Below, piece by piece: positions 8,162 through 17,616 of a DNA stretch of 64,000 nucleotides. The stretch's first letter is position 1, and every line of letters starts with the position of its first letter. Made by a program: the position numbers and the translations under genes. The notes under the pieces were generated by a model. The model ran no database searches. It saw only the letters and a program-made list of their open reading frames with translations, and was not told the DNA's origin. Source of the stretch: Cedecea colo (GTDB lineage: Bacteria; Pseudomonadota; Gammaproteobacteria; Enterobacterales; Enterobacteriaceae); the NCBI RefSeq assembly GCF_011808225.1, contig NZ_SOYS01000002.1:682001-746000 (forward strand). Reading direction: 5' to 3'.

Positions 8162-9538
8162 ATGACCGAAATAACTGCGCATTACAGTGCGGGTACATTG
8201 CTGGGAATTGCAGCCTGTGCAGTAGTGCTCCTGCTTGTTCTTATCATGCGTTTTAAAGTGCATGCTTTCCTGGCGTTAATCCTTGTAAGTATTGCCACCG
8301 CACTCGTGACCGGTGTTCCGTTTGATAAAGTTGTCCCGACGCTGCTGACCGGTTTTGGCGGCACGCTGGCGAGCGTTGCGCTGCTGGTAGGTCTGGGAGC
8401 GATGATTGGTCGTTTACTGGAAATTTCTGGCGGTGCGAAAGTGCTGGCGGATACGCTTATCGGTAAGTTTGGCCCGCACCGTGCGCCGTTCGCACTGGGC
8501 GTGGCTTCGTTACTGTTCGGTTTTCCTATCTTCTTTGACGCCGGTCTGGTTGTTATGCTGCCGATTATTTTCAGCGTGGCAAAACAGTTTGGCGGCTCGA
8601 CTCTGAAGTACGCCTTCCCGGCGGCGGGGGCATTTGCCGTCATGCATGCTCTGGTGCCGCCGCATCCGGGTCCGGTTGCCGCCAGTGAACTGCTGGGCGC
8701 AAACATCGGCCTGCTGGTCATCACCGGCCTGGTTATTGCGATCCCGACCTGGTATCTGGGCGCCTACCTGTACGGCCAGTACGCGGGTAAGAAATTTGAT
8801 ATCAAACTGCCTTCTTCTTTCCTGGGCAGTATTGAAGCCGATGCTAATCACCAGCCGCCGTCGTTCGGCATGGTGCTTTCCATTCTGCTTATGCCGCTGG
8901 TGTTAATCTTCCTTGATACCGGCCTGAACACCGCGACGGTGCTGGGTTGGGTAAGCGCCAATAATACGCTGGTGAATTTCCTGCGTATGCTGGGTAAAAC
9001 ACCGGTCGCGCTGCTGATCACCGTGTTCTTTGCGCTGCTGGTCTTTAGCCGCAACCATACCCGTCAGCATCTGGAAAAGGTATGCGATGGCGCGCTTGGT
9101 CCCATCTGCGGCATCATCCTGGTGACGGGTGCGGGCGGTATGTTCGGTGGCGTTCTGCGGGCCAGCGGCATTGGCGATGCGCTGGCGGGCGTGCTGTCCG
9201 ATACCGGTATGCCGGTTATCGTTGCGGCTTTTGTTATCTCTACCGCCCTGCGTGTAGCACAAGGTTCTGCAACGGTTGCGCTGACAACGACCGCAGCGCT
9301 GGTTTCGCCGATGGTTGCCGCAACGGCCGGCCTTAGCGAGTTCGACCTGTGCTTTATCGTCATCGCGATTGCCGGCGGTGCCACCGTACTGTCTCACGTT
9401 AACGACTCCGGTTTCTGGCTGGTTGGACGATTCCTTGAGATGGACGAGAAGACCACGCTGAAAACCTGGACCGTGATGGAAACCCTGATTGGCACTATCG
9501 CCTTTGTGTTTGCGCTGATAGGCAGTATCATCCTGTAA
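8162..9538 (+). CDS. GntP-family gluconate/sugar-acid:H+ symporter
   Basis: 458-residue inner-membrane permease with about 12-14 hydrophobic segments. Family motifs seen: FDAGLVVMLPIIFSVAKQ, ALVPPHPGPVAASELLGANIG, LVTGAGGMFGGVLRASGIG, QGSATVALTTTAALV and LSHVNDSGFWLVGRFLEM. The start at 8162 follows GAGG (8149-8152); an ORF extension to 8033 would run through the operators and is rejected. Family members carry gluconate, idonate, D-serine and related hydroxy acids. The GntR-type operators upstream favour gluconate or a related sugar acid. No kinase gene accompanies it. It ends at a strong terminator. Confidence 0.92.
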   Translation: MTEITAHYSAGTLLGIAACAVVLLLVLIMRFKVHAFLALILVSIATALVTGVPFDKVVPTLLTGFGGTLASVALLVGLGAMIGRLLEISGGAKVLADTLIGKFGPHRAPFALGVASLLFGFPIFFDAGLVVMLPIIFSVAKQFGGSTLKYAFPAAGAFAVMHALVPPHPGPVAASELLGANIGLLVITGLVIAIPTWYLGAYLYGQYAGKKFDIKLPSSFLGSIEADANHQPPSFGMVLSILLMPLVLIFLDTGLNTATVLGWVSANNTLVNFLRMLGKTPVALLITVFFALLVFSRNHTRQHLEKVCDGALGPICGIILVTGAGGMFGGVLRASGIGDALAGVLSDTGMPVIVAAFVISTALRVAQGSATVALTTTAALVSPMVAATAGLSEFDLCFIVIAIAGGATVLSHVNDSGFWLVGRFLEMDEKTTLKTWTVMETLIGTIAFVFALIGSIIL

Positions 9539-9614
9539 TTAGCTGATGGTACGTGTTTGTGACTTCGGTCACTTTTAACCAGAGCTTAAGCTCAGTATCA
9601 TCGGTAAAGACCAG

Positions 9615-9643
9615 ACCCTCATCGTTTACGGTGAGGGTTTTTC
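9615..9643 (+). terminator. Intrinsic terminator after the GntP-family permease
   Basis: Inverted repeat ACCCTCA (9615-9621) and TGAGGGT (9632-9638) followed by a T-run, 77 bp after the permease stop. It separates that gene from rnk. Confidence 0.85.
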
Positions 9644-9699
9644 TTTGTACGGTTTCTATACCACGCACATGAGTGCCTGTTTTTTACACGGAGAGAATT

Positions 9700-10110
9700 A
9701 TGTCCAGACCTGCCATCATCATTAACGACCTCGATGCCGAGCGTCTCGACCGTCTGCTGGAACAGCCGCAATATGCTACCCTTCCGGTAGCGCAGGCGCT
9801 GAACGCAGAGCTGGACCGTGCCGAGATGTGCAGCCCGGAAAAAATCCCTGCGGACGTGGTCACCATGAACAGCCGCGTGAAATTCCGTGACCTGTCGTCC
9901 GGAGAAGAGCATGTTCGCACGCTGGTTTATCCCGCTAACCTGACGGACAGCGATACTCACTTATCCGTCATGGCTCCGGTTGGAGCCGCACTGCTGGGCT
10001 TGCGCATCGGGGATACGATTAACTGGGTATTGCCAAACGGCAGCCAGACTAACCTCGAAGTACTGGCGTTAGAGTTTCAGCCGGAGGCGGCTGGCGAGTT
10101 CCATCGCTAA
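9700..10110 (+). CDS. rnk: Nucleoside diphosphate kinase regulator Rnk
   Basis: 136 residues, the same length as E. coli Rnk and closely similar over its whole length ([66 protein letters not shown]). It has an N-terminal coiled-coil region and a C-terminal GreA/GreB-type FKBP-like domain (from about residue 50). Rnk proteins bind RNA polymerase and affect NDP-kinase levels; unlike Gre factors they have a short coiled coil. The start at 9700 has GGAGAG six bases upstream; the frame extends further upstream without support. Transcribed alone between terminators. Confidence 0.96.
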   Translation: MSRPAIIINDLDAERLDRLLEQPQYATLPVAQALNAELDRAEMCSPEKIPADVVTMNSRVKFRDLSSGEEHVRTLVYPANLTDSDTHLSVMAPVGAALLGLRIGDTINWVLPNGSQTNLEVLALEFQPEAAGEFHR

Positions 10111-10669
10111 CCGGTTCCGTTCACCCGGGAGCGGCGGTTTATACCGCCGCCAAAACGGCGAATGGAAAACTCAAAAAGCATAAACAACTTAACCTTCTTA
10201 CCTAACCATTCCGGTCGCCCTTTTATTTTACAAGACAGCCATAACGGGCAACATAATAAAAACATTATCGATAAATAAGCTGCCGCTCGTAAAGTTCAAA
10301 CCAGCAAAACAGTTTAAATTCTCTGGTCATTTCCGTAATGTAATTATAACTGCATAACTACATAAAAAGGGCTACAAACGCTTAAAGGCTCGGCGCGTGA
10401 GCCGTTATACTTTCTTTTTGTTACATAAGTTAATACTTATTAACCTGCATTGTACTTTCTTAAAAAGGGAATAAAAAGTTCGCTGGCTTACAGGTTGCGC
10501 GGTACATTTTTATAGCGTAAAAAGGCATCAGGAAGAACCTTTCCTGCCTTCGCCCCGGCAACTGACGCGCTTTGGGTGCCCTGTTTTCCTGAAGAGGCGC
10601 TGCACGAATAAGAGCAATCGGCTCTTAACCTTCTCTCGTAGCGAGCCGCCGTCCATGTATGGGCACTAA
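10111..10669. other. AT-rich intergenic region with a hairpin after rnk
   Basis: 560 bp with no convincing gene. A perfect hairpin GCGGCGGT-TTAT-ACCGCCGC lies at 10131-10150, 20 bp after the rnk stop, and may end rnk transcription although no T-run follows. The remainder is strongly AT-rich, typical of an H-NS-bound control region ahead of the ToxR-like gene. Confidence 0.5.
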
Positions 10670-11743
10670 ATGGACTTAATGATTAATTTTAATTATGAGT
10701 GGTGCTTTTTAGGCCCGGTTAAAATTAATTGTACTTACAGGAATGGTTTACTGCCGCTATTGAAAATGAATAAATCCTATTTCTCTGTAAATAACTGGTT
10801 AATAGATATACCCTCCGGCTCCATTCTTCACCTGACTACCGGCGAACGAAAAAGGCTGGGCGAATATCAATTAAAGCTCCTTGAGGTATTTATCCAGAAT
10901 ACCGGGAAAATCCTCACTCGTGACCAATTGACCAATCTGGTATGGGAAAGGAGAGTTATTGGTAACAATAGCTTACCAAATGCTATTCATGCGTTGCGTT
11001 CAGCGCTGGAAGATAATGGCAAGCGACAGAAGATCATCAAAACAATACCTAAAAAAGGGTATCTTCTGGAGGCGGAATATTGCTGTTCGGTAGTTAAAGA
11101 GGAAAACGAAGTCAAAGAAAATGACGATGGGTTTCCAGCAGAAAGCTCGACCGGCTCTTTATCCGCCCGGCAACCCATCTTTGTTACCCTGCCGGAGCAG
11201 GAAAACCCTGCTTCGGTAATGCAGGCCTTTCCCGCAGAACCGCCAGAAAACAAAGCCCTTAGCATCGTTTCGGCACCGCCTTATGCCTCTGAACAACGCT
11301 ATTGCCGCCTGTTCATTACGTTAATCGTGGCGATCCTGGCGGCGCTGTTCGCCTGCGCGGGCACGTGGTATTTCCTGGAAGGCCGACAAAATCGTCTGCT
11401 GGTGAATGAGCAAGAAACCGATGTCTACAGCAATATATACATCTACAAAATCTCACCAGCCAGCGCCCCGGATCGCAATAAAGATCGAATTTCCGGCAAG
11501 CTTAAGGACACGCTTTATCAGCTAAACCAAATACTCAAGGCGCAAGCCATGACGATGAACGTTTATTATATGAGCATCGACCAGACGCTGGATTATACCT
11601 TCTCAATAGAAAACCGCTGCGACAGCACACAATTAGCCATGGCTATTTACCACTGGCGTATCGATAGCGGGCAGTTAAACAATCTTATCCTGCGTGAAAC
11701 AAAGAGGAAGCTGAATGAAATGGCTAGCTGTTCCGGTGAATAA
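10670..11743 (+). CDS. ToxR/CadC-like membrane-bound transcriptional regulator
   Basis: 357 residues. An N-terminal OmpR-type winged helix (about residues 35-125: RKRLGEYQLKLLEVFIQNTGKILTRDQLTNLVWERRV...IHALRSALEDNGKRQKIIKTIPKKGYLLEAEY) is followed by a low-complexity acidic linker, one membrane segment (about 213-235, LFITLIVAILAALFACAGTWYF) and a roughly 120-residue periplasmic domain with a Cys pair candidate (ENRCDSTQ, ASCSGE). This is the ToxR/CadC/YqeI layout: a one-component sensor binding DNA from the membrane. The start is uncertain: no ribosome site marks 10670, and the Met at 10766 would begin right at the DNA-binding domain. Its stop overlaps the next gene by 29 bp, so the pair is one unit. 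Confidence 0.8.
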   Translation: MDLMINFNYEWCFLGPVKINCTYRNGLLPLLKMNKSYFSVNNWLIDIPSGSILHLTTGERKRLGEYQLKLLEVFIQNTGKILTRDQLTNLVWERRVIGNNSLPNAIHALRSALEDNGKRQKIIKTIPKKGYLLEAEYCCSVVKEENEVKENDDGFPAESSTGSLSARQPIFVTLPEQENPASVMQAFPAEPPENKALSIVSAPPYASEQRYCRLFITLIVAILAALFACAGTWYFLEGRQNRLLVNEQETDVYSNIYIYKISPASAPDRNKDRISGKLKDTLYQLNQILKAQAMTMNVYYMSIDQTLDYTFSIENRCDSTQLAMAIYHWRIDSGQLNNLILRETKRKLNEMASCSGE

Positions 11744-12182
11744 GTGGTTATCCGGCGGAGCGCTATTGCTGGCGATACTGATAACGATAAGTTTTTTTAT
11801 ATGGCCCGTAAACCCGCCACTTCCGCAGAAATTTCAGGGCATTATGCAGATGGGATTTTACGATCTGATGTCGCAACGTAAAGAGATTTACGACGCCAGT
11901 ATGCGGTCCGTCGGCAACACTATCCTGACGACCATTACCAGTCCGGATGATAACCGCTTCGTGCTTAAAGGTAAGCTCACCAGGCTGGACCTTGACGGTG
12001 GAAAAATATTCTTTTCCTATACGCCCATTTATTCAAGCACCATCCGCTCAGGATTAATGGTTGATGGCCTGACCGATCTGCTGCTGCATACGGACGTCTG
12101 GATGGAGCCGTTGCAAATGAAGCAGCAGCCTATTGTGGTGGGTCAGAACGGGTTGATCTTTCTCTATCCGTTACAGCGATGA
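11715..12182 (+). CDS. Small membrane-anchored partner of the ToxR-like regulator (YqeJ/ToxS-like position)
   Basis: 155 residues: a short basic N-terminus, one hydrophobic segment (about residues 13-32, LSGGALLLAILITISFFIWP), then a periplasmic domain. It starts inside the 3' end of the regulator gene behind AGAGGAAG, so the two are translationally coupled. In Vibrio toxRS and E. coli yqeIJ, a small membrane protein in this position stabilises or modulates the regulator. Sequence similarity to those partners is not evident by eye; the functional link is inferred from layout and topology. Confidence 0.75.
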   Translation: MKWLAVPVNKWLSGGALLLAILITISFFIWPVNPPLPQKFQGIMQMGFYDLMSQRKEIYDASMRSVGNTILTTITSPDDNRFVLKGKLTRLDLDGGKIFFSYTPIYSSTIRSGLMVDGLTDLLLHTDVWMEPLQMKQQPIVVGQNGLIFLYPLQR

Positions 12183-12416
12183 TGCGATGCGGTATTACTG
12201 CCGTTCGTTGCCTCGCTTAACGCTGCCGGATAATGAAATTTTTTCTTTTTTAGTCCTGCCGGGCGCGTCAGGAATAACTTTCAATGAGACTGATGACAAG
12301 CCTCATGGCGTGCAAGGTGCTGAAATACTCCTTTGTTAAAATTCATTTTAAAATCAAATGGTAGATTTTAGGCCGTTAACCATAAAGAAGGAAAAACCAC
12401 GCTTTCTCCTTCTTTG

Positions 12417-13463
12417 TCAGCAATCCCCAATATCAACTCCCTTATCGCGCATCGACGCCAGCCGATAGCGCAACGCCCGGGGGGTAATACCTAAAAACTC
12501 TGCGGTTTTCAATTTATTGCCTTTGTGTCGCTTCAGTAACCCAATGATGTACTGGTATTCCGCCATGCGGCCATGCAGCTTGACGTTGCGCATGGCGGAC
12601 ATCGAGCCACTAAGGTCGCCGCTCTGCATGTCCTGATAAACAGACATTACGTCAGCGGAAGGTACTGCTGTTAAAAGGGTATTTTTCTGCGCCAGACCTA
12701 AATCCTGCGGCGTCATTTCCACGCCGTTACACAAAATTAGCCCGCGTTGAATGACATTCTCAAGTTCGCGCGCGTTGCCCAGCCAGTCGTGGCTCAGTAA
12801 CACGTCACGCGCCTCGTCACCGAGATGGATTTTCCTCTCGCAGAGAGCCTGGTATTTATTGATAAAGCGCAGCGCCAGCGGAATGATATCCTGTTTGCGT
12901 TCGCGTAACGGCGTGATATGAATCGGTATCACTGAAATGCGATAAAACAGATCCTGTCGGAAACGGCCTTCGGCTATCTCAACCTGCAAATCTTTATTTG
13001 TCGAGGCCATCAGGCGAATATCCAGAGGGATACGCCGGTGGCTTCCCGAGCATTCGAACTCCTGCTCTTGCAGCACACGTAATAGCCTGGCCTGCAACGT
13101 CAGCGGCATATCGCAGATTTCTTCAAATACTATCGTACCGCCGTTCGCCTGCTCAAACTTACCCGGCACGCTGGCGATTGCTCCGGTAAAGGCACCTTTC
13201 TCATTGCCGAATAAAATAGTTTCCAGCATGCTTTCGGGAATAGCTGCGCAGTTAACGCCAATATAAGGCGTAGCTTTTCCGGCGGCGTTCTGATGAATAT
13301 ATTTTGCAACATATTCTTTACCCGTTCCGGTTTCTCCGGTAATCAATACCGGCACATTAAACCGTGCTACGCGGCGGGCTAACGAAAATAAATTTAAACT
13401 GGCGGGAGCGCTGGCAAAAAAATCGTGTTCATTTCGTGCCTCTCTTTTAACCCCGATATCCAT
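12417..13463 (-). CDS. Sigma-54-dependent activator without a receiver domain
   Basis: 348 residues. The AAA+ domain begins almost at the N-terminus (Walker A GETGTGKE near residue 40; sigma-54 contact loop EKGAFTGA near residue 90; arginine-rich FRQDLFYRISVIPIHITPLRER), and a Fis-type helix-turn-helix closes the protein (NKLKTAEFLGITPRALRYRL). There is no N-terminal sensor domain, as in PspF or HrpS, so activity would be set by a partner protein or by expression level. The Walker B segment reads GGTIVFEEICDMP where the family has a D-E pair (FLDE), an unusual D-to-E change. Its target is unknown. It faces the ToxR-like pair across a 230-bp gap that holds no gene. Confidence 0.9.
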   Translation of the reverse strand: MDIGVKREARNEHDFFASAPASLNLFSLARRVARFNVPVLITGETGTGKEYVAKYIHQNAAGKATPYIGVNCAAIPESMLETILFGNEKGAFTGAIASVPGKFEQANGGTIVFEEICDMPLTLQARLLRVLQEQEFECSGSHRRIPLDIRLMASTNKDLQVEIAEGRFRQDLFYRISVIPIHITPLRERKQDIIPLALRFINKYQALCERKIHLGDEARDVLLSHDWLGNARELENVIQRGLILCNGVEMTPQDLGLAQKNTLLTAVPSADVMSVYQDMQSGDLSGSMSAMRNVKLHGRMAEYQYIIGLLKRHKGNKLKTAEFLGITPRALRYRLASMRDKGVDIGDC

Positions 13464-13747
13464 AAGACGTCACCAACGTAATTAAAAATCTCACCAACTG
13501 AGATTACAACATTATTGCATCCATTGAGAACGAGTATACTCAGGCACCGGCAATTGTCTTTTTTTTATTGGGTATTAAAATATTAACCTTTTATAATCAG
13601 GGAGTTACAAAAATTTATTATGGACAATTAATCACACAAGCTATCACTTGATAAATCAAAAAATATTACACGCTTATCGTTAACAGCGATAAGCTGTAAT
13701 AAATAAAAATAGAGCTTAGCGATGAACATTATCTGCGTTGATTAAAA

Positions 13748-14740
13748 CTAATTATTCAGAAAACGCATTTTCCATCTCACCAGGGTACGCGGCATGTACT
13801 TCACGTCTTTATTTTCGGAGGTGTAATAGTGTAATTGAAGTTCACCCTGTGCTGAAGGCGAGATACGCCCCGCCCAGATTTTTCCTTCCGGGGTATACAT
13901 AATAATTGCCGTCTGACGGTTCGCCGCCCCACGCACCCACATCGACAGGACCCGGGCGCCAATATTGTCAATATCATCCTGATAAATAAACATGTTCGCG
14001 GTTTCGACAAATTTTTGATAATCCTCACCGGTAAGCGCATGGAAACGTTTATCACGCGCTTTATTGTCAAAAATACCCAGCGTAAACAACGTTGGTTTCG
14101 GGCGGGGATCGCTATTTGATTTTTCGTAACGTCCGTCGAAGAACACCCCGGAAGGCATCAACAACCGGCACCCCAGGTCGGCATTACTGTGCACCTGAAG
14201 AAAGCCGTCTTTTTTAGGAATAATCAGCAGCCTGCAGTTGCTTGTGTCTATCATTTTCTCAACAACGGCCATGCCGTATATCTTGCGTGCTTCCGCCGTA
14301 AAATCATCCTTATTCAATCCGGCCCACGCGTGCATATCGATAGTAATGCTCCATTCAGCGCTACGGCTAAACTGTATCGTCCCACCACTCATGTTGGGCG
14401 CGCGCATATTCCACCACTGCCCTTGCCAGTCAAACTGATTATCCACATCAGAGATTTTGCCGATCCCTTCGTAATAGGCGCGTTCAATACAGCTATCAGT
14501 GGTGCAACTTTCCAGCGACGACTCCCATTGGGTGTAATCTTTACGCACTTTCCTGGAATCATTGTTGACGAGCATCGTGCGATAAATAACCGTCATAGTG
14601 CTGTCCAGCCAGCGAAGGTTGTCGTTGTTACAGACGGTATTTTCCAGCGGCGTGCTGGCACGCAGGCAATTCACCGCCAGAGCGCTGCCGCTAAAAAAGC
14701 TCAGAAATATAAGCAGAGCAAAGGCGCGAGGTTTTAACAT
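13748..14740 (-). CDS. Secreted LprI-like (DUF1311) protein
   Basis: 330 residues with a clear signal peptide (MLKPRAFALLIFLSFFSGSALA). The N-terminal 90 residues fit the LprI/DUF1311 pattern: paired cysteines and a regular spacing (NCLRASTPLENTVCNNDNLRWLDSTMTVIYRTML...YTQWESSLESCTTDSCIERAYYEGIGKI). Members of this group include a mycobacterial lysozyme inhibitor and many uncharacterised periplasmic proteins. The remaining 230 residues are not recognised. It stands alone with AT-rich gaps on both sides (13464-13747 and 14741-14957), which show no other gene. Confidence 0.75.
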   Translation of the reverse strand: MLKPRAFALLIFLSFFSGSALAVNCLRASTPLENTVCNNDNLRWLDSTMTVIYRTMLVNNDSRKVRKDYTQWESSLESCTTDSCIERAYYEGIGKISDVDNQFDWQGQWWNMRAPNMSGGTIQFSRSAEWSITIDMHAWAGLNKDDFTAEARKIYGMAVVEKMIDTSNCRLLIIPKKDGFLQVHSNADLGCRLLMPSGVFFDGRYEKSNSDPRPKPTLFTLGIFDNKARDKRFHALTGEDYQKFVETANMFIYQDDIDNIGARVLSMWVRGAANRQTAIIMYTPEGKIWAGRISPSAQGELQLHYYTSENKDVKYMPRTLVRWKMRFLNN

Positions 14741-14957
14741 AGATCAGGAAACTCTGGTGACAGGAGGAAACATTCTGTCCAAAAGCCCTGTCGTTTGCAA
14801 TATAAACCGCTGCCCGTTCACAAACTGCAAAAATAACGAAGACGAAACGATAAAAAATCAGCCAGGCCATTTTTAATAAACGTTGATATTTGAAAAATGA
14901 CAAAGGCATGAAACAGAGTCTGGGGCAGTTAATTAATTCGTAAGAAATAAAAGAATG

Positions 14958-15974
14958 CTATGCCGATTCACGCAGTACCAGCTCACCGGAAATAACGATC
15001 TTTTGCACCGGTAACGCGGGCGTTTTTATTTTATTGATGATAAGCGTCGCCGCCTGGCGCCCGGTCTCTTCGCTTGATGCCGAGACGTAGCTGAACAACG
15101 GCGATGTCAGGTTGATATGCATCATATCTTCAAAGCCAATCAATGAAACCTGCTGGGTCAGAAACACATCTTTGCCCACGTTGCGCCCTACCTGCTGGAT
15201 GCCGCTCAGGCAACCGATAATTACGGGAGGGGAATGACAGAGAATGGCGCTGATTTTGTTGCTTTGCTCAAGCAAAATGCGGGTTGCCGTTGCTGCCGCA
15301 AGCGTATCATTATCGCAGGCTGGCGCCCACTCTTCACGAAACGGTAAATTGTACTGTGCGAGCGCCCCGCGATAGCCCAACAGCCGTTCCTGACGAATCA
15401 GACAGCCTGCGGTGCCGCCAAGCCAGGCGATATTACGGTGCCCGCGCTCAATGAGATAACGCGTTGCCTGATTCCCGGCCTGGCGATTATCACGCGCGAT
15501 AATATCTCTGGTGCTGGTGACGGGAGATTCAGAGATAACGACCGTTGGCAACGGACATTCGGTTATCAGCTCGGGAACGGACGACGAATAATGGTTCGCA
15601 TTCAGATAAATTACCCCCGCCACACCCTGCTGAGAAAAAGAGGTTAAGCACTGACGGAGCTGCCGATCCTCGTCCTGCGGCTGGCCGAGAAACACCATGA
15701 ATCCCTGTTTCTCAAGCTGTTGCACGATGCTTGCCGTTACGTTCACGGAAAACGAGTCGGAAAAATCGCGGATAATCAGGCCAATCAGATTTGAAGTATT
15801 TGAGCGCAGGTTTGCCGCCGCCGTGTTATGAACATAGCCAAGCTGCTTAATGGCGGCGTTGACCTTGCCAATGGTGGCTTCGGAGATTTTCCCCTTATTA
15901 CGCAGCACCAGAGACACCGTCGAGACGGAGACGCCAGCCAGCTGGGCTACGTCAATGATATTGACCTTTTTCAT
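14958..15974 (-). CDS. LacI-family repressor (MalI-like) of the adjacent PTS gene
   Basis: 338 residues: N-terminal LacI helix-turn-helix (MKKVNIIDVAQLAGVSVSTVSLVLRNKGKISEAT) with hinge region, then a periplasmic-binding-protein-like effector domain (LIGLIIRDFSDSFSVNVTASIVQQLEKQGFMVFLG ...). It resembles MalI of E. coli, which also controls a PTS gene next to it. The start at 15974 is set by AAGGAG five bases upstream; an upstream in-frame Met at 15992 lacks a ribosome site. It lies downstream of and in the same direction as the PTS gene, so it is probably autoregulated through the twin operator at 17617-17648. Confidence 0.88.
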   Translation of the reverse strand: MKKVNIIDVAQLAGVSVSTVSLVLRNKGKISEATIGKVNAAIKQLGYVHNTAAANLRSNTSNLIGLIIRDFSDSFSVNVTASIVQQLEKQGFMVFLGQPQDEDRQLRQCLTSFSQQGVAGVIYLNANHYSSSVPELITECPLPTVVISESPVTSTRDIIARDNRQAGNQATRYLIERGHRNIAWLGGTAGCLIRQERLLGYRGALAQYNLPFREEWAPACDNDTLAAATATRILLEQSNKISAILCHSPPVIIGCLSGIQQVGRNVGKDVFLTQQVSLIGFEDMMHINLTSPLFSYVSASSEETGRQAATLIINKIKTPALPVQKIVISGELVLRESA

Positions 15975-16061
15975 CGCGCTCCTTTCATGCAAATTTCCTT
16001 ATTATCAATACCATAAAGCCCCCGGTAAACCTACAGGGGGCTGATACTTCTTTAAAAGGCG

Positions 16062-17561
16062 CTATTTACCTATCATCGTCGACATGGTCTGGGCAATAAA
16101 CTGCGCCCTGGCACCGAATATCACCTGAATACCCGCATCGCCGACAAACACCACGCCGCGCGCACCGAGGCTGTTCAGACCTTCTTTATCGACCTTATCG
16201 CTCTTATCCACTTCCAGACGCAGGCGCGTGATGCACGACCCGACGGAGCTGATGTTCTCCGCACCGCCCAGCAGACCGATGATATCACCAGCCAGTTCGG
16301 TATCGGTTTTGTCATTGGCATTCGTCGTCACATCCGCACGGCCCGGCGTTTTCACATCGAAACGACGAATGACAAAGCGGAAGGTGAAGTAGTAAATCAG
16401 CGCCATCGGCACGCCTACTACAACCGCCATCAGGAAGTTAGTCTGATAACCGTTAAACGACGGCAGAATACCAAAGGAAATATAGTCAATCATGCCCGCC
16501 GAGAAGGACTTAGCGATATGCGCATGCAGCAAGTACATGCACATATAAGACAGCCCGGCCATGATCGCGTTAAAGACGTACAGAATCGGCGCTACAAAAA
16601 TAAAGGTAAATTCAACCGGCTCGGTGATGCCCGTCAGAAAACAGGTCAGCGCCGCAGAGAACAGAATACCGGAGGCAATTTTCTTATTTTTGGTGTTCGC
16701 TTCGTGATACATCGCCAGACACGCGGCCGGCAACGCAAACAGCATCAGCGGGAACTCGCCCTGCATAAATTTCCCGGCATTCTGGTAGCTGTCGCTGCTG
16801 AAGGATTTTACGCCTTCTTCCAGCATCTTGAACCAGATTGTCTGGTCGCCGTGAATCACCTGGCCTGCATGCGTGGTGTATTCCCCAAACGAGTACCAGA
16901 ACGACGGATACCAGATATGGTGCAGGCCAAGCGGGATAAGCGCACGCTCGGTCAGGCCAAAGATAAAGGTGGATAATGCCTGGTTGTCGCCATTCACAAT
17001 AACCGAGAGCGAATCAATCCCCGACTGGATGTACTGCCACACCCACGGCAACGCCATGCCAAGCAGGAAGGAAAGAAATGCCGTAGCAATAGCCACGAAA
17101 CGCTTGCCGGAGAAGAACCCCAGGAATTCAGGGAGCTGCATGGTGTGGAATTTGTTATAGCACCACGCAGCGAGAATGCCGGAAATCAGGCCGCCGAAGA
17201 CGCCCATTTGCAGCGTCGGAATGCCCACAACCATGGCATATTTTCCGCCCGCCGCCGCCATTTCCGGCGTGATGCGCAGGATCGTGCCGATGGTCATATT
17301 GATAATAAAGACCGATACCGCCGCCGACAATGCAGCAATCCCCGACTCCGCCGCCAGCCCTACCGCAGAACCAATGGCGAACAGCATCGGTAGGTTATCG
17401 AAGATCACCCCGCCCGCGTTCATCATTAACGGTAAATGGAATTTATCGCCGAAGGCCAGTAACAGACCCGCAGCAGGAAGCAGTGAAATAGGCAGCATTA
17501 ATGCGCGGCCTATCATCGACAGCTTAGATAACGATTTCGTAATGCTTGATAACACACTCAT
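16062..17561 (-). CDS. PTS glucose/maltose-family transporter, EIICB
   Basis: 499-residue membrane permease and phosphotransferase. Residues 1-400 form the EIIC domain (MSKLSMIGRALMLPISLLPAAGLLLAFG-type start, then TALIPLGLHHIWYPSFW and LTGITEPVEFTFIFVAPILY). The C-terminal EIIB domain carries the phosphorylated cysteine in SSVGSCITRLRLEV. There is no EIIA domain, so it would use the Crr protein, as MalX and PtsG do. No phospho-glycosidase follows, only the LacI gene, so the sugar is unknown. The start is preceded by GGGGG. Upstream lies a 32-bp twin palindrome that should be the repressor site. Confidence 0.9.
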   Translation of the reverse strand: MSVLSSITKSLSKLSMIGRALMLPISLLPAAGLLLAFGDKFHLPLMMNAGGVIFDNLPMLFAIGSAVGLAAESGIAALSAAVSVFIINMTIGTILRITPEMAAAGGKYAMVVGIPTLQMGVFGGLISGILAAWCYNKFHTMQLPEFLGFFSGKRFVAIATAFLSFLLGMALPWVWQYIQSGIDSLSVIVNGDNQALSTFIFGLTERALIPLGLHHIWYPSFWYSFGEYTTHAGQVIHGDQTIWFKMLEEGVKSFSSDSYQNAGKFMQGEFPLMLFALPAACLAMYHEANTKNKKIASGILFSAALTCFLTGITEPVEFTFIFVAPILYVFNAIMAGLSYMCMYLLHAHIAKSFSAGMIDYISFGILPSFNGYQTNFLMAVVVGVPMALIYYFTFRFVIRRFDVKTPGRADVTTNANDKTDTELAGDIIGLLGGAENISSVGSCITRLRLEVDKSDKVDKEGLNSLGARGVVFVGDAGIQVIFGARAQFIAQTMSTMIGK

Positions 17562-17616
17562 AGAAAACCCCCGGTGTTGACGCTGCCATCGCGTTTTGTT
17601 TACGCGTTTTTATGGT

